Positions 18,558 to 26,662 of a DNA stretch of 64,000 bases are shown piece by piece. The notes below the pieces were generated by a model. That model made no database searches and had not been told where the DNA came from. It saw only the letters and a list, made by a program, of their open reading frames with translations. The number at the start of each line of letters is the position of its first letter. The first letter of the stretch is position 1. The DNA lies in contig NZ_JADEYS010000020.1 of assembly GCF_015209595.1 (NCBI RefSeq), positions 1-64,000 of the forward strand, read 5' to 3'. A program made the position numbers and the translations under genes. This DNA comes from Pontibacterium sinense. GTDB lineage: Bacteria; Pseudomonadota; Gammaproteobacteria; Pseudomonadales; Balneatricaceae.

Positions 18558-19535
18558 ATGAGCGCCGCTGTATGTCATCAGTGGGCTGGCATTGACGGTC
18601 TCCAGATAGAACAGCTCCACATCCCCCTGCCCCAAGAAGATGAAGTACTGGTGGAGATCAAAGCAACAGGCCTGAACACAACCGATTTGCTACTGATTTC
18701 CGGTCGCCACCAAACCAATAGAGATCTGGCGTTGCCCTATGTTCCTGGCATCGAAGGCTCAGGTATCGTTATCCAGTGTGGAGCAAAGGTTACCCAACTT
18801 AAACCCGGTGACCGGGTCACCGGATCTTTTCCAAAAGGTGCGTTAGCCGATAAAGCCATCACTAAAGCAAACCACCTATTCAGAGTGCCGGATAATATTG
18901 GGTTTATCGAGGCTGCGGCCTTACCGGTGTCCTATTTTTCTGCACATCTGGCACTACACTGGAACGGTCGATTGGAATCTGGCGAAACACTGTTAGTGCT
19001 GGGTAGTTCTGGCGGGATCGGCCTCAGCGCCGTACAGATCGGCAAAGCCATGGGGCTCAACGTCATCGCGGGCGCCAGTAACGACACAAAGCTTGAGTTT
19101 GTAAAAGACAAGGGCGCGGATAGAACGATCAATTATCGTACTGAGCACCTCAAAAATCGGGTGATGTCGTTGACCGATGGAAAAGGTGTCGATGCCTGCT
19201 TTGATCCCATCGGAGGAGACCTGAGTCTAACCGCACTGTCCTGCCTTGATTGGGGTGGCAGAATGCTCCATCTTGGATTTGTCGGTGGTATACAGCAACT
19301 ACCTGCGAACCGTCTGCTAGTAAAAAACCGCGCTTCAATTGGTTGTTCTGCACGTTATTTTCGATTGCATCAGCCCAACAAATACCGGGAATCAGCTGAA
19401 TGGATATTAGAGCGGGTTGCACGGGGTGAAATTCTTCCTTCAATCGGCCACTGCTTTTCAATGGCCGACTGCAAACTCGCATTTGAGAAATTAGCTGCAG
19501 GCGCAGTGCTTGGGAAAGTCGTTGTCACACCATAA
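18558..19535 (+). CDS. Zinc-less medium-chain alcohol dehydrogenase/quinone oxidoreductase family
   Basis: A 325-residue member of the MDR superfamily, NADPH:quinone oxidoreductase branch. The N-terminal GroES-like domain contains GLNTTDLLLISGRH and YVPGIEGSGIV. The nucleotide-binding domain has LVLGSSGGIGLSAVQIGKA. The catalytic zinc cysteines of alcohol dehydrogenases are absent. The ATG at 18558 has no ribosome binding site, being preceded by a C-rich run. The upstream ATG at 18533 has a good AGAGG but is out of frame as the sequence stands and would stop after 20 codons. With eight instead of nine C residues, the protein would begin MQPPPLPTMSAAV. Translation may therefore be phase variable, or the homopolymer count may be a sequencing error. 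Role in the cluster unknown. Confidence 0.85.
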   Translation: MSAAVCHQWAGIDGLQIEQLHIPLPQEDEVLVEIKATGLNTTDLLLISGRHQTNRDLALPYVPGIEGSGIVIQCGAKVTQLKPGDRVTGSFPKGALADKAITKANHLFRVPDNIGFIEAAALPVSYFSAHLALHWNGRLESGETLLVLGSSGGIGLSAVQIGKAMGLNVIAGASNDTKLEFVKDKGADRTINYRTEHLKNRVMSLTDGKGVDACFDPIGGDLSLTALSCLDWGGRMLHLGFVGGIQQLPANRLLVKNRASIGCSARYFRLHQPNKYRESAEWILERVARGEILPSIGHCFSMADCKLAFEKLAAGAVLGKVVVTP

Positions 19536-19592
19536 GAGGATGTATGCCGAAGAACGGATCAAGGGAAGAATGGTGCCTGACACTTTTTTCTT

Positions 19593-20225
19593 AAGATCAG
19601 GACCTGTTCGCCTACCGGAGTCAGCAAAAAACCACAGCCGCCATGGAAGCAGGACGGTTTAAGGAAGAGATCTGCCCGGTTACTATTCCTCAGCGCAAAG
19701 ATGACGACCTGATCGTGGACACCGACGACACCCACGCGCATCCACCGCGCTGGAAGCGTCTGGCAAAACTGTGCGTACCGTTTCGCGAAGACGATTCGGT
19801 AACCGCCGATAATGCCTCAGGCGTGAATGACGGTGCCTGCTCCCTGCTAATCGCGTCCAATGACGCAGCTGAAAAGAACGCCCTGACACCTACGGCGCGT
19901 ATTGTCGCGATAGCTACCGCGGGCCTTGAACCCCGCATCATGGGCTTTGACCCAGCCCCTGCAACGACCAAAGTGCTGGAGAAAGCCGGACTGACGCTGG
20001 ATCAGATCGACGTCATCGAACTGAACGAAGCCCTTGCTTCACAGGGACTGGCAGTGATGCGTGATCTCGGCCTGCCAGACGATGCACCGCAGGTGAACCC
20101 GAATGACGGCGCTATCGCCCTCGGCCACCCACAGGGTACCAGCGGCGCACGACTGGCGGCGTTATGCGCTTTGCACCATGTGTATTGGCGTTGGGCAGGG
20201 AATCGCGTTGATTATTGAGCGGGTC
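19593..20225 (+). pseudogene. Truncated, decayed copy of the PcaF-like thiolase gene
   Basis: This segment is a diverged duplicate of 17715-18382, the last 55% of the intact thiolase gene. It starts abruptly at codon 184 or so. It lacks the N-terminal half with the active cysteine C90. A pair of compensating one-base shifts garbles about ten residues where the parent reads [11 protein letters not shown]. Near the end, 35 bases are missing, which shifts the frame and destroys the [10 protein letters not shown] active-site motif. An ATG at 19643 could still yield 191 residues, but they could not form an active thiolase. Several changes are glycine to aspartate. Just upstream (19570-19583) is GGTGCCTGACACTT, a sequence type often seen near mobile REP-type elements, which may mark the breakpoint (inference). 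Confidence 0.88.
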
Positions 20226-20269
20226 TGACATCTATGCGTCGACTGCGCTTGTGCTGTTAGACTTTTGAG

Positions 20270-20293
20270 GGCTGCTTTTTAGCAAAAGCAGCC
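20270..20293. terminator. Hairpin between the thiolase relic and the accessory genes
   Basis: GGCTGCTTTT (20270-20279), loop TAGC, AAAAGCAGCC (20284-20293), a perfect ten-pair stem. It lies 22 bases past the stop of the minus-strand gene at 20315, so it could terminate that transcript, and could also act on the plus strand. Confidence 0.65.
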
Positions 20294-20314
20294 TGATAGC
20301 ACCACAGCCACTTG

Positions 20315-20707
20315 TTATCCACCTTTTGATTTTGTCAGAGCTGACCTTATCCCAAAGCCAGCACCGACTGCTAAGCTTGAAGTTAAGATTGTTTTAACCA
20401 GCTCTTGTTCACCCAACAACATGGCAGTAAAAACTAGGGCAACAACACAAAAAACCGTTGCACTAATGATAAATACCGAACGCTTATGAACCGTATCTTC
20501 TAGTTCCAATTCTCGCTGGTGCTTTACCTTTTCAAGATCAAGCTCTTTTTGTTGAGTCTCTTCTTTATGTTCTAGGTGTTTTACGAAAGCTTCGACTCCC
20601 TTTTCAGCAACATCCTCAATCGTGCTTGCAATGCGCTCAATGTTCGCAACTCGATCGTTGATTCTCTCGATTTCAGCATTTACAGCAACTAACTCTTGTT
20701 TCTCCAA
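20315..20707 (-). CDS. Hypothetical protein, coiled coil plus two membrane helices
   Basis: A 130-residue protein I do not recognise. Residues 1-75 are highly charged and heptad-like (EIERINDRVANIERI, then QQKELDLEKVKHQREL), predicting a long coiled coil. Two hydrophobic segments follow (about 78-98 and 106-122), and the chain ends in SKGG. It would sit in the inner membrane with a cytoplasmic coiled coil. The start is TTG at 20707, with AAGGAAG nine bases upstream; no ATG is available. It lies in an AT-richer stretch together with two other minus-strand genes of unknown function, separated by 81 bases from the next. Confidence 0.6.
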   Translation of the reverse strand: MEKQELVAVNAEIERINDRVANIERIASTIEDVAEKGVEAFVKHLEHKEETQQKELDLEKVKHQRELELEDTVHKRSVFIISATVFCVVALVFTAMLLGEQELVKTILTSSLAVGAGFGIRSALTKSKGG

Positions 20708-20788
20708 CTTTTGATACTTCCTTGTTGTTTACTTGTTTAGATTGGTCCTACCCACAAAAAGCAGGCACTTGGTTATGCGCATTTGTGC

Positions 20789-21244
20789 TTAGCTATCACT
20801 ATGAGCCTTCCTAAAATGTTTATCCAAATTCTTAGGTTTTAAAGGAACCCTGCAAACAGGACACTTAATAAGGTTATTTAGGCTGCTTTTAATGCGTGTC
20901 GACTCTTCGCTGAAAACCACTTCGGGCTTTTTCTCTGGAGAAAAATTATATTTAGATTCGAGACGCTCAACCACCTTCTCTAAGGCTTGTATAATGTAAA
21001 GGCGGTTTGCTCCAAATGCATAATAGCCGGTTCTCATCCGCTGAATGGGCATTGAAGGATCGGATGACCGACACTTGTTTTTCAAGGCACCTTGATCAAG
21101 AAAAGTTATGGGGTACCTAAACTCACGTCCCTCACCATACCATTCCCCTCCAGGCCCCCAGTTTTGTATGTTGCCGTTGTAACAGCTATTTCCAATTATG
21201 GATTCCATCTCAGCGAGAATTTTTTTCTTTATATTTTCTTCCAT
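20789..21244 (-). CDS. Hypothetical protein with C-terminal C2H2 zinc-finger-like motif
   Basis: A 151-residue soluble protein I do not recognise. Its C-terminus has CPVCRVPLKPKNLDKHFRKAH, spaced as C-x2-C-x12-H-x4-H, matching a classical C2H2 zinc finger. The middle contains a helical stretch (YIIQALEKVVERLESKYNF). The N-terminal part has no known signature. Weak ribosome binding site. It lies between the coiled-coil membrane protein and the DUF2971 gene, all on the minus strand. C2H2-like fingers in bacteria are uncommon and often sit in accessory or defence genes; a nucleic-acid-binding role is a guess. Confidence 0.6.
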   Translation of the reverse strand: MEENIKKKILAEMESIIGNSCYNGNIQNWGPGGEWYGEGREFRYPITFLDQGALKNKCRSSDPSMPIQRMRTGYYAFGANRLYIIQALEKVVERLESKYNFSPEKKPEVVFSEESTRIKSSLNNLIKCPVCRVPLKPKNLDKHFRKAHSDS

Positions 21245-21321
21245 GATCTAACCCTAATTTTTACTGCAATAACTAACGCCTAAAGCAGCAAGAGAGAAAC
21301 GAGTTCGACTACCTTTTCGTG

Positions 21322-22149
21322 TTAGCTTTTTCCTTCAAGTTCAATTGCTTTAAGGTTCCATGAGTAGATGTCGGGCTCACACCTTTTCAGCTGGATTCTC
21401 ATTGAACGACATAGCCCCTTAAACTCTTCAAGACCGTCGGAGGATACAACGCCACTTTTTGATATATTCTTGTACACATGACGGCCTAGATAAACTTCCT
21501 TAATTGCCCCTTCAGGTAACTTATAGCAATATATCGGCCTGCCCAAACTGGCAATACGTTTCTGATTCCAATCACCTGACGCATTCCTAAACTCCCCACC
21601 AAATGAATGATACCCATAGGGTGATTTCGATAGACTCTTAACAACCCTTACTTCCTCTTCGTAACCCCACTCTAGTGATTTATAGAGGAATGCACGCTTT
21701 ACTATGTTGTAGAAGTCAGCTTCAAACCCCACCGTATCTAGGCCAATGCTCATCAACTCGTCAACAGAGTGTTGGAACTGACGTGATTTGGGCTTAGATG
21801 ATGTGTAGATTACCTCGCCAAACTGTGCTGGAATAACAGAAGAAACATTACATGTAAATCCCGCTTTTTCGACATCAATACCTACCACCACGCCTTGGTG
21901 TGAATCGCCGTAATGCGACCACATTAGGGAATTCAGTGGCTGTCTCGTGAGTGACAGAAGCGCATATTTTCGAGAGAACCTGTTGCGATAGCCCCCAGCT
22001 ACGATACTTGCAGGCATATCACCATCGGTGAAACCAAATGCAGTGCATTCAAATGGGTCATTCAGATCTTCGATACATGAAAATCCAATTGAATTATCTC
22101 CAACTACATCTATAGCTGTTTGTAGAGACATATACTTGTATAGGATCAC
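21322..22149 (-). CDS. DUF2971 family protein
   Basis: A 275-residue protein beginning MILYKYMSLQTAIDVV, followed by a phenylalanine/serine strand and then LNDPFEC near residue 30-36. The YKY start and the NDPFE motif are the hallmarks of the DUF2971 family. A further conserved stretch is LSLTRQPLNSLMWSHYGDSHQGVVVG at about 65-90 (read as two adjacent blocks), which in the family ends in SHYA-like and GvcigF-like elements. The function of DUF2971 is not established; members are often in mobile or phage-defence neighbourhoods. The start is GTG at 22149. It is probably the first gene of a short minus-strand group of three. Confidence 0.78.
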   Translation of the reverse strand: MILYKYMSLQTAIDVVGDNSIGFSCIEDLNDPFECTAFGFTDGDMPASIVAGGYRNRFSRKYALLSLTRQPLNSLMWSHYGDSHQGVVVGIDVEKAGFTCNVSSVIPAQFGEVIYTSSKPKSRQFQHSVDELMSIGLDTVGFEADFYNIVKRAFLYKSLEWGYEEEVRVVKSLSKSPYGYHSFGGEFRNASGDWNQKRIASLGRPIYCYKLPEGAIKEVYLGRHVYKNISKSGVVSSDGLEEFKGLCRSMRIQLKRCEPDIYSWNLKAIELEGKS

Positions 22150-22494
22150 TTAATGGCCTCAGATAAAACTAACATTTTAATTCTGCGCCAACGCGTTTTC
22201 GTTCCACACGACCGTTGTGGAAACCAGCATAATCATCTGAAGAGAAAGGAGTTTGGGTGTCGTATGTCTCTTCTCTTCCACTGAAAACGAGCATGCGCGT
22301 ATTGATGCTTGGCTATGCGCGTTTTGCTGCACATCCATATCCGTAAGTGTCTAATATGTAATGGGTTTGGTTAAAAGGCAAGCAGGAATAAACGCATTGC
22401 TGGCAGAGAAACACGCGAGTTCTCTTCGGTTCGCCAAATACACTGTATAGACCGTCAATTGTGGCGTTCACCGAGGATGCTGGGCTAATCCGGT
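22150..22494. other. Intergenic region, no supported gene
   Basis: 345 bases that must contain the promoter of the DUF2971 gene and the 3' end of the next minus-strand gene. I see no open frame with protein character and no clear repeat. Confidence 0.3.
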
Positions 22495-22809
22495 TTAGTG
22501 CGATTTATATCCCTTACCTTTGCCTTTCCCGTGATGCCCCGCCACCTCCGCATTCAGCCGATGGTACTCGGTCCAGTCGATTTGATTCCATTTCCCTTTA
22601 TCCGCAAGGCGGGCCGCCTGGCGTTTGATCTCTGCCATACGTGCGTAGGCGCGGGCTTTGTTATGGTGTCCGTTGGATCGGGCGTTGCGTGCCTTAGTTT
22701 CATACTTTGATGCGGTGTTACGGAACTCGTCACCACCTTTCCCATTGCCCTGCGCGAACACCCCACCCGATAACAGTAGGAGTACTAAGCCTGTTATTAG
22801 CGTTTTCAT
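22495..22809 (-). CDS. Small secreted basic protein of unknown function
   Basis: A 104-residue protein with a clear signal peptide (MKTLITGLVLLLLSGGVFA, cleavage after residue 19). The mature part is about 85 residues, rich in lysine, glycine, histidine and asparagine. It has a glycine-lysine start (QGNGKGGDEF), a helical middle (KARNARSNGHHNKARAYARMAEIKRQA), and a GHHGKGKGKGYKSH tail. GAGGAA lies seven bases before the ATG. The histidine-rich ends could bind metal or polyanion, but this is speculation. I do not recognise the family. It is transcribed alone. Confidence 0.65.
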   Translation of the reverse strand: MKTLITGLVLLLLSGGVFAQGNGKGGDEFRNTASKYETKARNARSNGHHNKARAYARMAEIKRQAARLADKGKWNQIDWTEYHRLNAEVAGHHGKGKGKGYKSH

Positions 22810-23060
22810 CTGTTCGTTCCTCTATTCCCTAAAATCTCTGGATCGCACCCGGCGCGTTCGGGTAAGCGTAGCAGATTGTCGTTGCTTCAATAGCAGAGCT
22901 TCTACTACAGCTTACACGTGCTATCACTTCCTCTTATACACCCCTATATATCTATAGTATTTTTCAGATACCTGCGCCGTTGTTATCGTATTTTCATTCG
23001 CTGCCCGATGTTGTGTATCTCGCATCGGCTGCTTCACGCTGAAACCGAGACAACGCACCC

Positions 23061-23945
23061 ATGCTGACAACACCTCAAGAATCCGCCCCTCTGTGTGAGG
23101 CCGCAGACCCGGATGTTCGCCCATCAGGCATTGTGCTGCCAGCCAATGCCTGTGACTGCCACGCCCACGTGTTCGGGCCGGTTGAAAAGTATCCGTATGT
23201 GGATCACCGCACTTACACCCCACCAGATGCGTCGTTCGCTGATTACCAGAAGATGCTGTCTACACTGGGTTTAGAGCGCGGTGTGATTGTGCAACCCAGC
23301 GTGTTGGGCACTGATAACCGCGCCACGCTGGATGCGGTGGCCGCCGGGGGTGATCAGTACCGTGCGGTAGTGGTGGTGAACGAAGATGTGTCAGCGCAGG
23401 AGTTGCAGGTGATGTACGACGCGGGCGCACGTGGCGCTAGGGTCAACCTGCTCTTTCGCAGCAACTTTCAGGTGGATAACCTGCGTACGCTGGCAAAGAA
23501 ACTCGCCGACGCCAATATGCACCTGCAGCTCCTGATCGACGTATCTCAGTTTTCTGATCTCAAAACTACGCTGGCAGATCTGCCGGTGGATCTGGTGTTC
23601 GACCATATGGGCCATATGCCCACGACCGAGTCACAAAACCATCCCGGCTTTCAGGATTTGCTGGCACTCGTAAGCGAAGGCAAAGCGTGGGCGAAGCTCT
23701 CAGGTAGCTATCGTTTTACCCAGGAATCCGCAGCGCCCTATCAGGATGTCACCGCCGTGGCGCAATCTCTGATCAACGCCAACCCTGAACGTATGGTGTG
23801 GGCTTCCGACTGGCCGCATCCGCACATTCCAGTGGCAATGCCCAACGACGGAGATCTGCTCGACATGCTTTCACTCTGGGCACCGAACGCGCCCGTTCGC
23901 AATCGCATTCTGGTAGATAACCCGACACAGCTTTACGGCTTTTAA
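23061..23945 (+). CDS. TIM-barrel amidohydrolase (LigI/PDC-lactonase-like)
   Basis: A 294-residue metal-dependent hydrolase of the amidohydrolase-2 superfamily. The metal-binding H-x-H is in ANACDCHAHVFGPVEKYPY near residues 28-46. Other conserved points are LVFDHMGHMP (about 188-197) and MVWASDWPHPH (about 256-266), whose aspartate usually closes the active site. The overall pattern is that of 2-pyrone-4,6-dicarboxylate lactonase relatives, which hydrolyse lactones or decarboxylate. It lies 63 bases upstream of the two aconitase-X subunits in the same direction, so it probably acts in the same pathway on a hydroxy- or oxo-acid. Its real substrate is unknown. Confidence 0.82.
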   Translation: MLTTPQESAPLCEAADPDVRPSGIVLPANACDCHAHVFGPVEKYPYVDHRTYTPPDASFADYQKMLSTLGLERGVIVQPSVLGTDNRATLDAVAAGGDQYRAVVVVNEDVSAQELQVMYDAGARGARVNLLFRSNFQVDNLRTLAKKLADANMHLQLLIDVSQFSDLKTTLADLPVDLVFDHMGHMPTTESQNHPGFQDLLALVSEGKAWAKLSGSYRFTQESAAPYQDVTAVAQSLINANPERMVWASDWPHPHIPVAMPNDGDLLDMLSLWAPNAPVRNRILVDNPTQLYGF

Positions 23946-24008
23946 GCGCCTGTATTTCTCGCGCAACAACAATAAGTCCGGGACTGATCCCGGCGAGGAC
24001 AGAAACCT

Positions 24009-25241
24009 ATGCAATTAACTGCGCATCAACAACAGATGCTTGATGGCAACTTCGGCCCAGCCTACGCGTGGGCGATGAAGTTTCTGGTGGACACCGGCAC
24101 CGTACTGGGCGCCGACCGCCTGATCCCGATCCGTTACGCCTTTTTTATGGCGGATACGGACGCTATGGGTGAGGCAGGTATCCACTTTATGGAAGAACTG
24201 GCACAGGCAGCACCGGAACAACGCATACCTGCGGCAAACCTCTATCTGGAAAGCCGTCACACCGCTCGCGAGTTGTTAGATTTTGGTCTGCCACAGTGGT
24301 TTATGGATCTGGATCAGCGCCGTCTGGATGCCATCGCCAAGCTGGGCTGCATCATGGAATATGGTCATATCAACAACCACTCCATCCCTGCCCCGTGCTT
24401 CGGTGAATCCATCGCCATGGGGTCTACACCTACGGCCATTTACGCCAACTCGGCACTGGGCGCACGCACCAACTTCGAAGCAGGCCCTGCCGCGCTGGCC
24501 TCCGCGCTGGCCGGATATGTGCCTCGCTGGGATTTGCATCTGGATGAAAATCGGGTGCCAAAGCGTGTATTCGAAGTGGAGCGTACACCGCAGAATCTCG
24601 CCGAATGGGGTGCGTTGGGTGCAGCTATCGGCCTTCGTCTGAATAATGCCAATGAGATCCCGCTGATCAAAGGACTGGATGAACATCCCGGTGCATTGGC
24701 ACTCAACCATATCGGCGCATCCCTTGCCAGCTATGCTGCTGTGGGTTTGTTCCACGTTGAGGGTGCAACACCGGAGGCGCACCTGTTCACTGAAAGTGAT
24801 CTGCCAACAGAGCGCCTGACCGGCACCGAGCTGGACGCCGTACTGAGTATCGAAAAACTGGATGCACAATCACTGGATCTGGTGGTACTGGGTGCGCCGC
24901 AGATGGGCTGGAGCGAAGTGGTCGAGCTGACGCAGCTGCTAGACGGAAAAAAGGTGGCGACCAACACCACTCTGCTCGCATTTGTTGATAACGGCAGCAT
25001 CGAAACCGCACGCACTTTGGGCCTTGCCGACAAGTTGGAAGCGGCCGGTTGCCATCTACTGGATGGTATCGACTACTTCCAGTCAGGCTCTGAACCTATC
25101 CGTCAGGCCAACGGCTGGACCAATACCCTCACAGCATCACCGAAACTGGGCAACATCCTTAACGGCGCAGGTTACAACGCAGCGGCAACCACATTGGCCG
25201 TGTGTATTCAGTCAGCGATCGCTGGGAGGGTCGTCGCATGA
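24009..25241 (+). CDS. Aconitase X, catalytic (large) subunit
   Basis: A 410-residue protein of the aconitase-X family (DUF521). Family hallmarks include HTARELLDFGLPQ, the ANSALGARTNFEAGPAALASALAG block near 147-171, and ALNHIGASLASYAAVGLFHVEG near 225-246. Members dehydrate small hydroxy acids; known ones are cis-3-hydroxy-L-proline dehydratase and archaeal mevalonate-5-phosphate dehydratase. The cysteine usually found in the C-terminal D-T-C motif is not obvious here (that region reads CHLLDGIDYFQSGSEP), so cluster binding may differ. GAGG precedes the ATG. The stop codon overlaps the start of the small subunit. Substrate unknown; the amidohydrolase neighbour argues against a simple hydroxyproline operon (inference). 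Confidence 0.85.
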   Translation: MQLTAHQQQMLDGNFGPAYAWAMKFLVDTGTVLGADRLIPIRYAFFMADTDAMGEAGIHFMEELAQAAPEQRIPAANLYLESRHTARELLDFGLPQWFMDLDQRRLDAIAKLGCIMEYGHINNHSIPAPCFGESIAMGSTPTAIYANSALGARTNFEAGPAALASALAGYVPRWDLHLDENRVPKRVFEVERTPQNLAEWGALGAAIGLRLNNANEIPLIKGLDEHPGALALNHIGASLASYAAVGLFHVEGATPEAHLFTESDLPTERLTGTELDAVLSIEKLDAQSLDLVVLGAPQMGWSEVVELTQLLDGKKVATNTTLLAFVDNGSIETARTLGLADKLEAAGCHLLDGIDYFQSGSEPIRQANGWTNTLTASPKLGNILNGAGYNAAATTLAVCIQSAIAGRVVA

Positions 25242-25642
25242 TCACGTTAAAAAGCACAAAAAAAGGGCTTGGCGTAGCTATTGAAGGGGAAACACTGGTA
25301 CTGAAAAATGCCTTCTCCGCCCGTTACGACCTCGATGTAAAAACCGGTAAGTTTCTGCGCCCCGGTCTCGCGGAAGAAGATGCCTCTGTAGCAGGCAAAG
25401 TGCTGGTTGCAGATCGCGCTAAAGGCGGTGTTGCCAGTTCCTGGCTCTTACGTGAAATGGTCCGTCTGGGCACCGCGCCTGCGGCACTGGTATTCAACAA
25501 CGCCGGTCCCGTGATGGTACAGGCTGCGGCTTTTGCCGGGATTACCTTGCTGGATGGATTCGAAGAGGATGTAACCGAAGCGATCCCAAACAAGTTGCAG
25601 GTAAGCGTTGATCCACAGGAAAAAACCATCACACCCGTATAA
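25238..25642 (+). CDS. Aconitase X, swivel (small) subunit, DUF126
   Basis: A 134-residue protein matching the swivelling domain of aconitase X. The nucleus AGKVLVADRAKGGVASSWLLREM, spread over about residues 53-75, and the following LGTAPAALVFNNAGPVMVQAA are the family signature; the serine pair in VASSW lies where the domain contacts the substrate. The start is the ATG at 25238, whose last base is shared with the large-subunit TGA (ATGA overlap), so translation is coupled. The separate genes make this a two-subunit type, unlike the fused bacterial forms. A terminator follows at 25675. Confidence 0.87.
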   Translation: MITLKSTKKGLGVAIEGETLVLKNAFSARYDLDVKTGKFLRPGLAEEDASVAGKVLVADRAKGGVASSWLLREMVRLGTAPAALVFNNAGPVMVQAAAFAGITLLDGFEEDVTEAIPNKLQVSVDPQEKTITPV

Positions 25643-25674
25643 CGACACGCTATACACCCGCCTACCTGAACGCA

Positions 25675-25698
25675 AAACCCGGCCTGAATGCCGGGTTT
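25675..25698. terminator. Bidirectional terminator
   Basis: AAACCCGGC (25675-25683) and GCCGGGTTT (25690-25698), a nine-pair stem with a six-base loop and A/T ends. It serves the aconitase-X operon on the plus strand and the convergent thioesterase on the minus strand. Confidence 0.85.
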
Positions 25699-25730
25699 GT
25701 TCTGTCGGTATCAGCCAGTCTGGCTTTCTA

Positions 25731-26219
25731 TCACTTGCGCCGAATACCAATTTTACGACCGATATTTTCGGGCTTCGGAATATTAGCCTGCGTTGCTGCC
25801 AGCTGCTCGATATTGGATTTCACCGCGGCCGGAAAGTCACTGCCCTTACGCTCTTTCAGATTTACACACATCAACATCTGCTCCAGTGTGGAGGCCAGAT
25901 ATTCACTGCCGTCGTCACTTTGAGCGTACATTTCAAAGTAAAGGTGCAGGCGCTTGCTGTCATGATCCAGCAGCTGCATACGCACATCAACCGGCTGATC
26001 CAGCACGACTTCATTGTTATAGGTAATGTGATTTTCCAGCACCATCCAGGAGATATCGGTTTCACGCGTGACCTCTTCACCCAAGCCCAGATCAGCGACC
26101 AGCTGCTCACCGGCGTGGTCGAAGATCAGCACGTAATAGGCAACATTCATATGGTTGTTGTAGTCCAGCCACTCCGATTTGATAGGAGTACTGTAGATGA
26201 CAGGCGCTTTATCACTCAT
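25731..26219 (-). CDS. Hotdog-fold acyl-CoA thioesterase
   Basis: A 162-residue protein of the 4-hydroxybenzoyl-CoA thioesterase-like hotdog family. The typical catalytic/strand pattern EWLDYNNHMNVAYYVLIFD (about 16-34) corresponds to the family motif in which D and the N-H-M-N segment contact the thioester. It should hydrolyse an acyl-CoA to free CoA. Similar proteins occur in carnitine/betaine CoA pathways, but the substrate here is unknown. AAGG lies nine bases before the ATG. It converges on the aconitase-X operon and may serve either that pathway or the CoA cluster at 10.8-18.4 kb. Confidence 0.8.
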   Translation of the reverse strand: MSDKAPVIYSTPIKSEWLDYNNHMNVAYYVLIFDHAGEQLVADLGLGEEVTRETDISWMVLENHITYNNEVVLDQPVDVRMQLLDHDSKRLHLYFEMYAQSDDGSEYLASTLEQMLMCVNLKERKGSDFPAAVKSNIEQLAATQANIPKPENIGRKIGIRRK

Positions 26220-26299
26220 CAGCTAATTCCTTGACCCAAAATAACCATCCTACCGCTCTGCTTTCTCTTCTGAAAGACCACCTCAGTCTTCAAACAACC

Positions 26300-26419
26300 C
26301 AAAACTGAGGCATATGATTTGTAAAACACATTCACTGCAGCCAGCGCCATCGCAATACGCACAGCGTTAAAAAGCGCTGCTGGCAAAGCCTCCAGTCGAG
26401 AGCAATCCACGCTGGTCAC
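26300..26419 (-). pseudogene. Remnant of a TauE/SafE-type permease C-terminus
   Basis: On the minus strand a short frame reads LFNAVRIAMALAAVNVFYKSY. It matches the last helix of the TauE/SafE permease encoded at 36753-37505, which reads VVRVAMMFAAIHLFYKSF. Ten of about 17 core positions are identical. The rest of the permease is not present, so this is probably the end of a deleted or decayed paralog left beside the thioesterase start. The match is short and I judged it by eye. Confidence 0.4.
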
Positions 26420-26662
26420 TCACCAAAGACTACGGCCTTGATCAAACTGCAGTCTTCCGTTTTCTGCAACAGAACTTGCAAACAACAAAATATATAAAAG
26501 CCTTACAAGATGGTAATTTCTATACCTGTTCAAGCCAAATCGAATAGCTAACGACGTATTCCGAAATGGCAGCCGCTGCACCGGCTGTTCAATCTACTGG
26601 GATTGATCCGTGCTCGGACGACAAACCGGCGTAATTCAATCGATGTAAATTGGGAGGCGCGA
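26420..26662. other. Intergenic region before a LysR gene
   Basis: About 240 bases holding presumably the LysR promoter. With the permease remnant it forms a 440-base region without an intact gene. No clear operator is visible. Confidence 0.3.

Noticed and set aside
19643-20218. Treating the second thiolase frame as a functional gene
   Set aside because: It lacks the N-terminal catalytic half and the C-terminal active-site cysteine is lost by frame shift.
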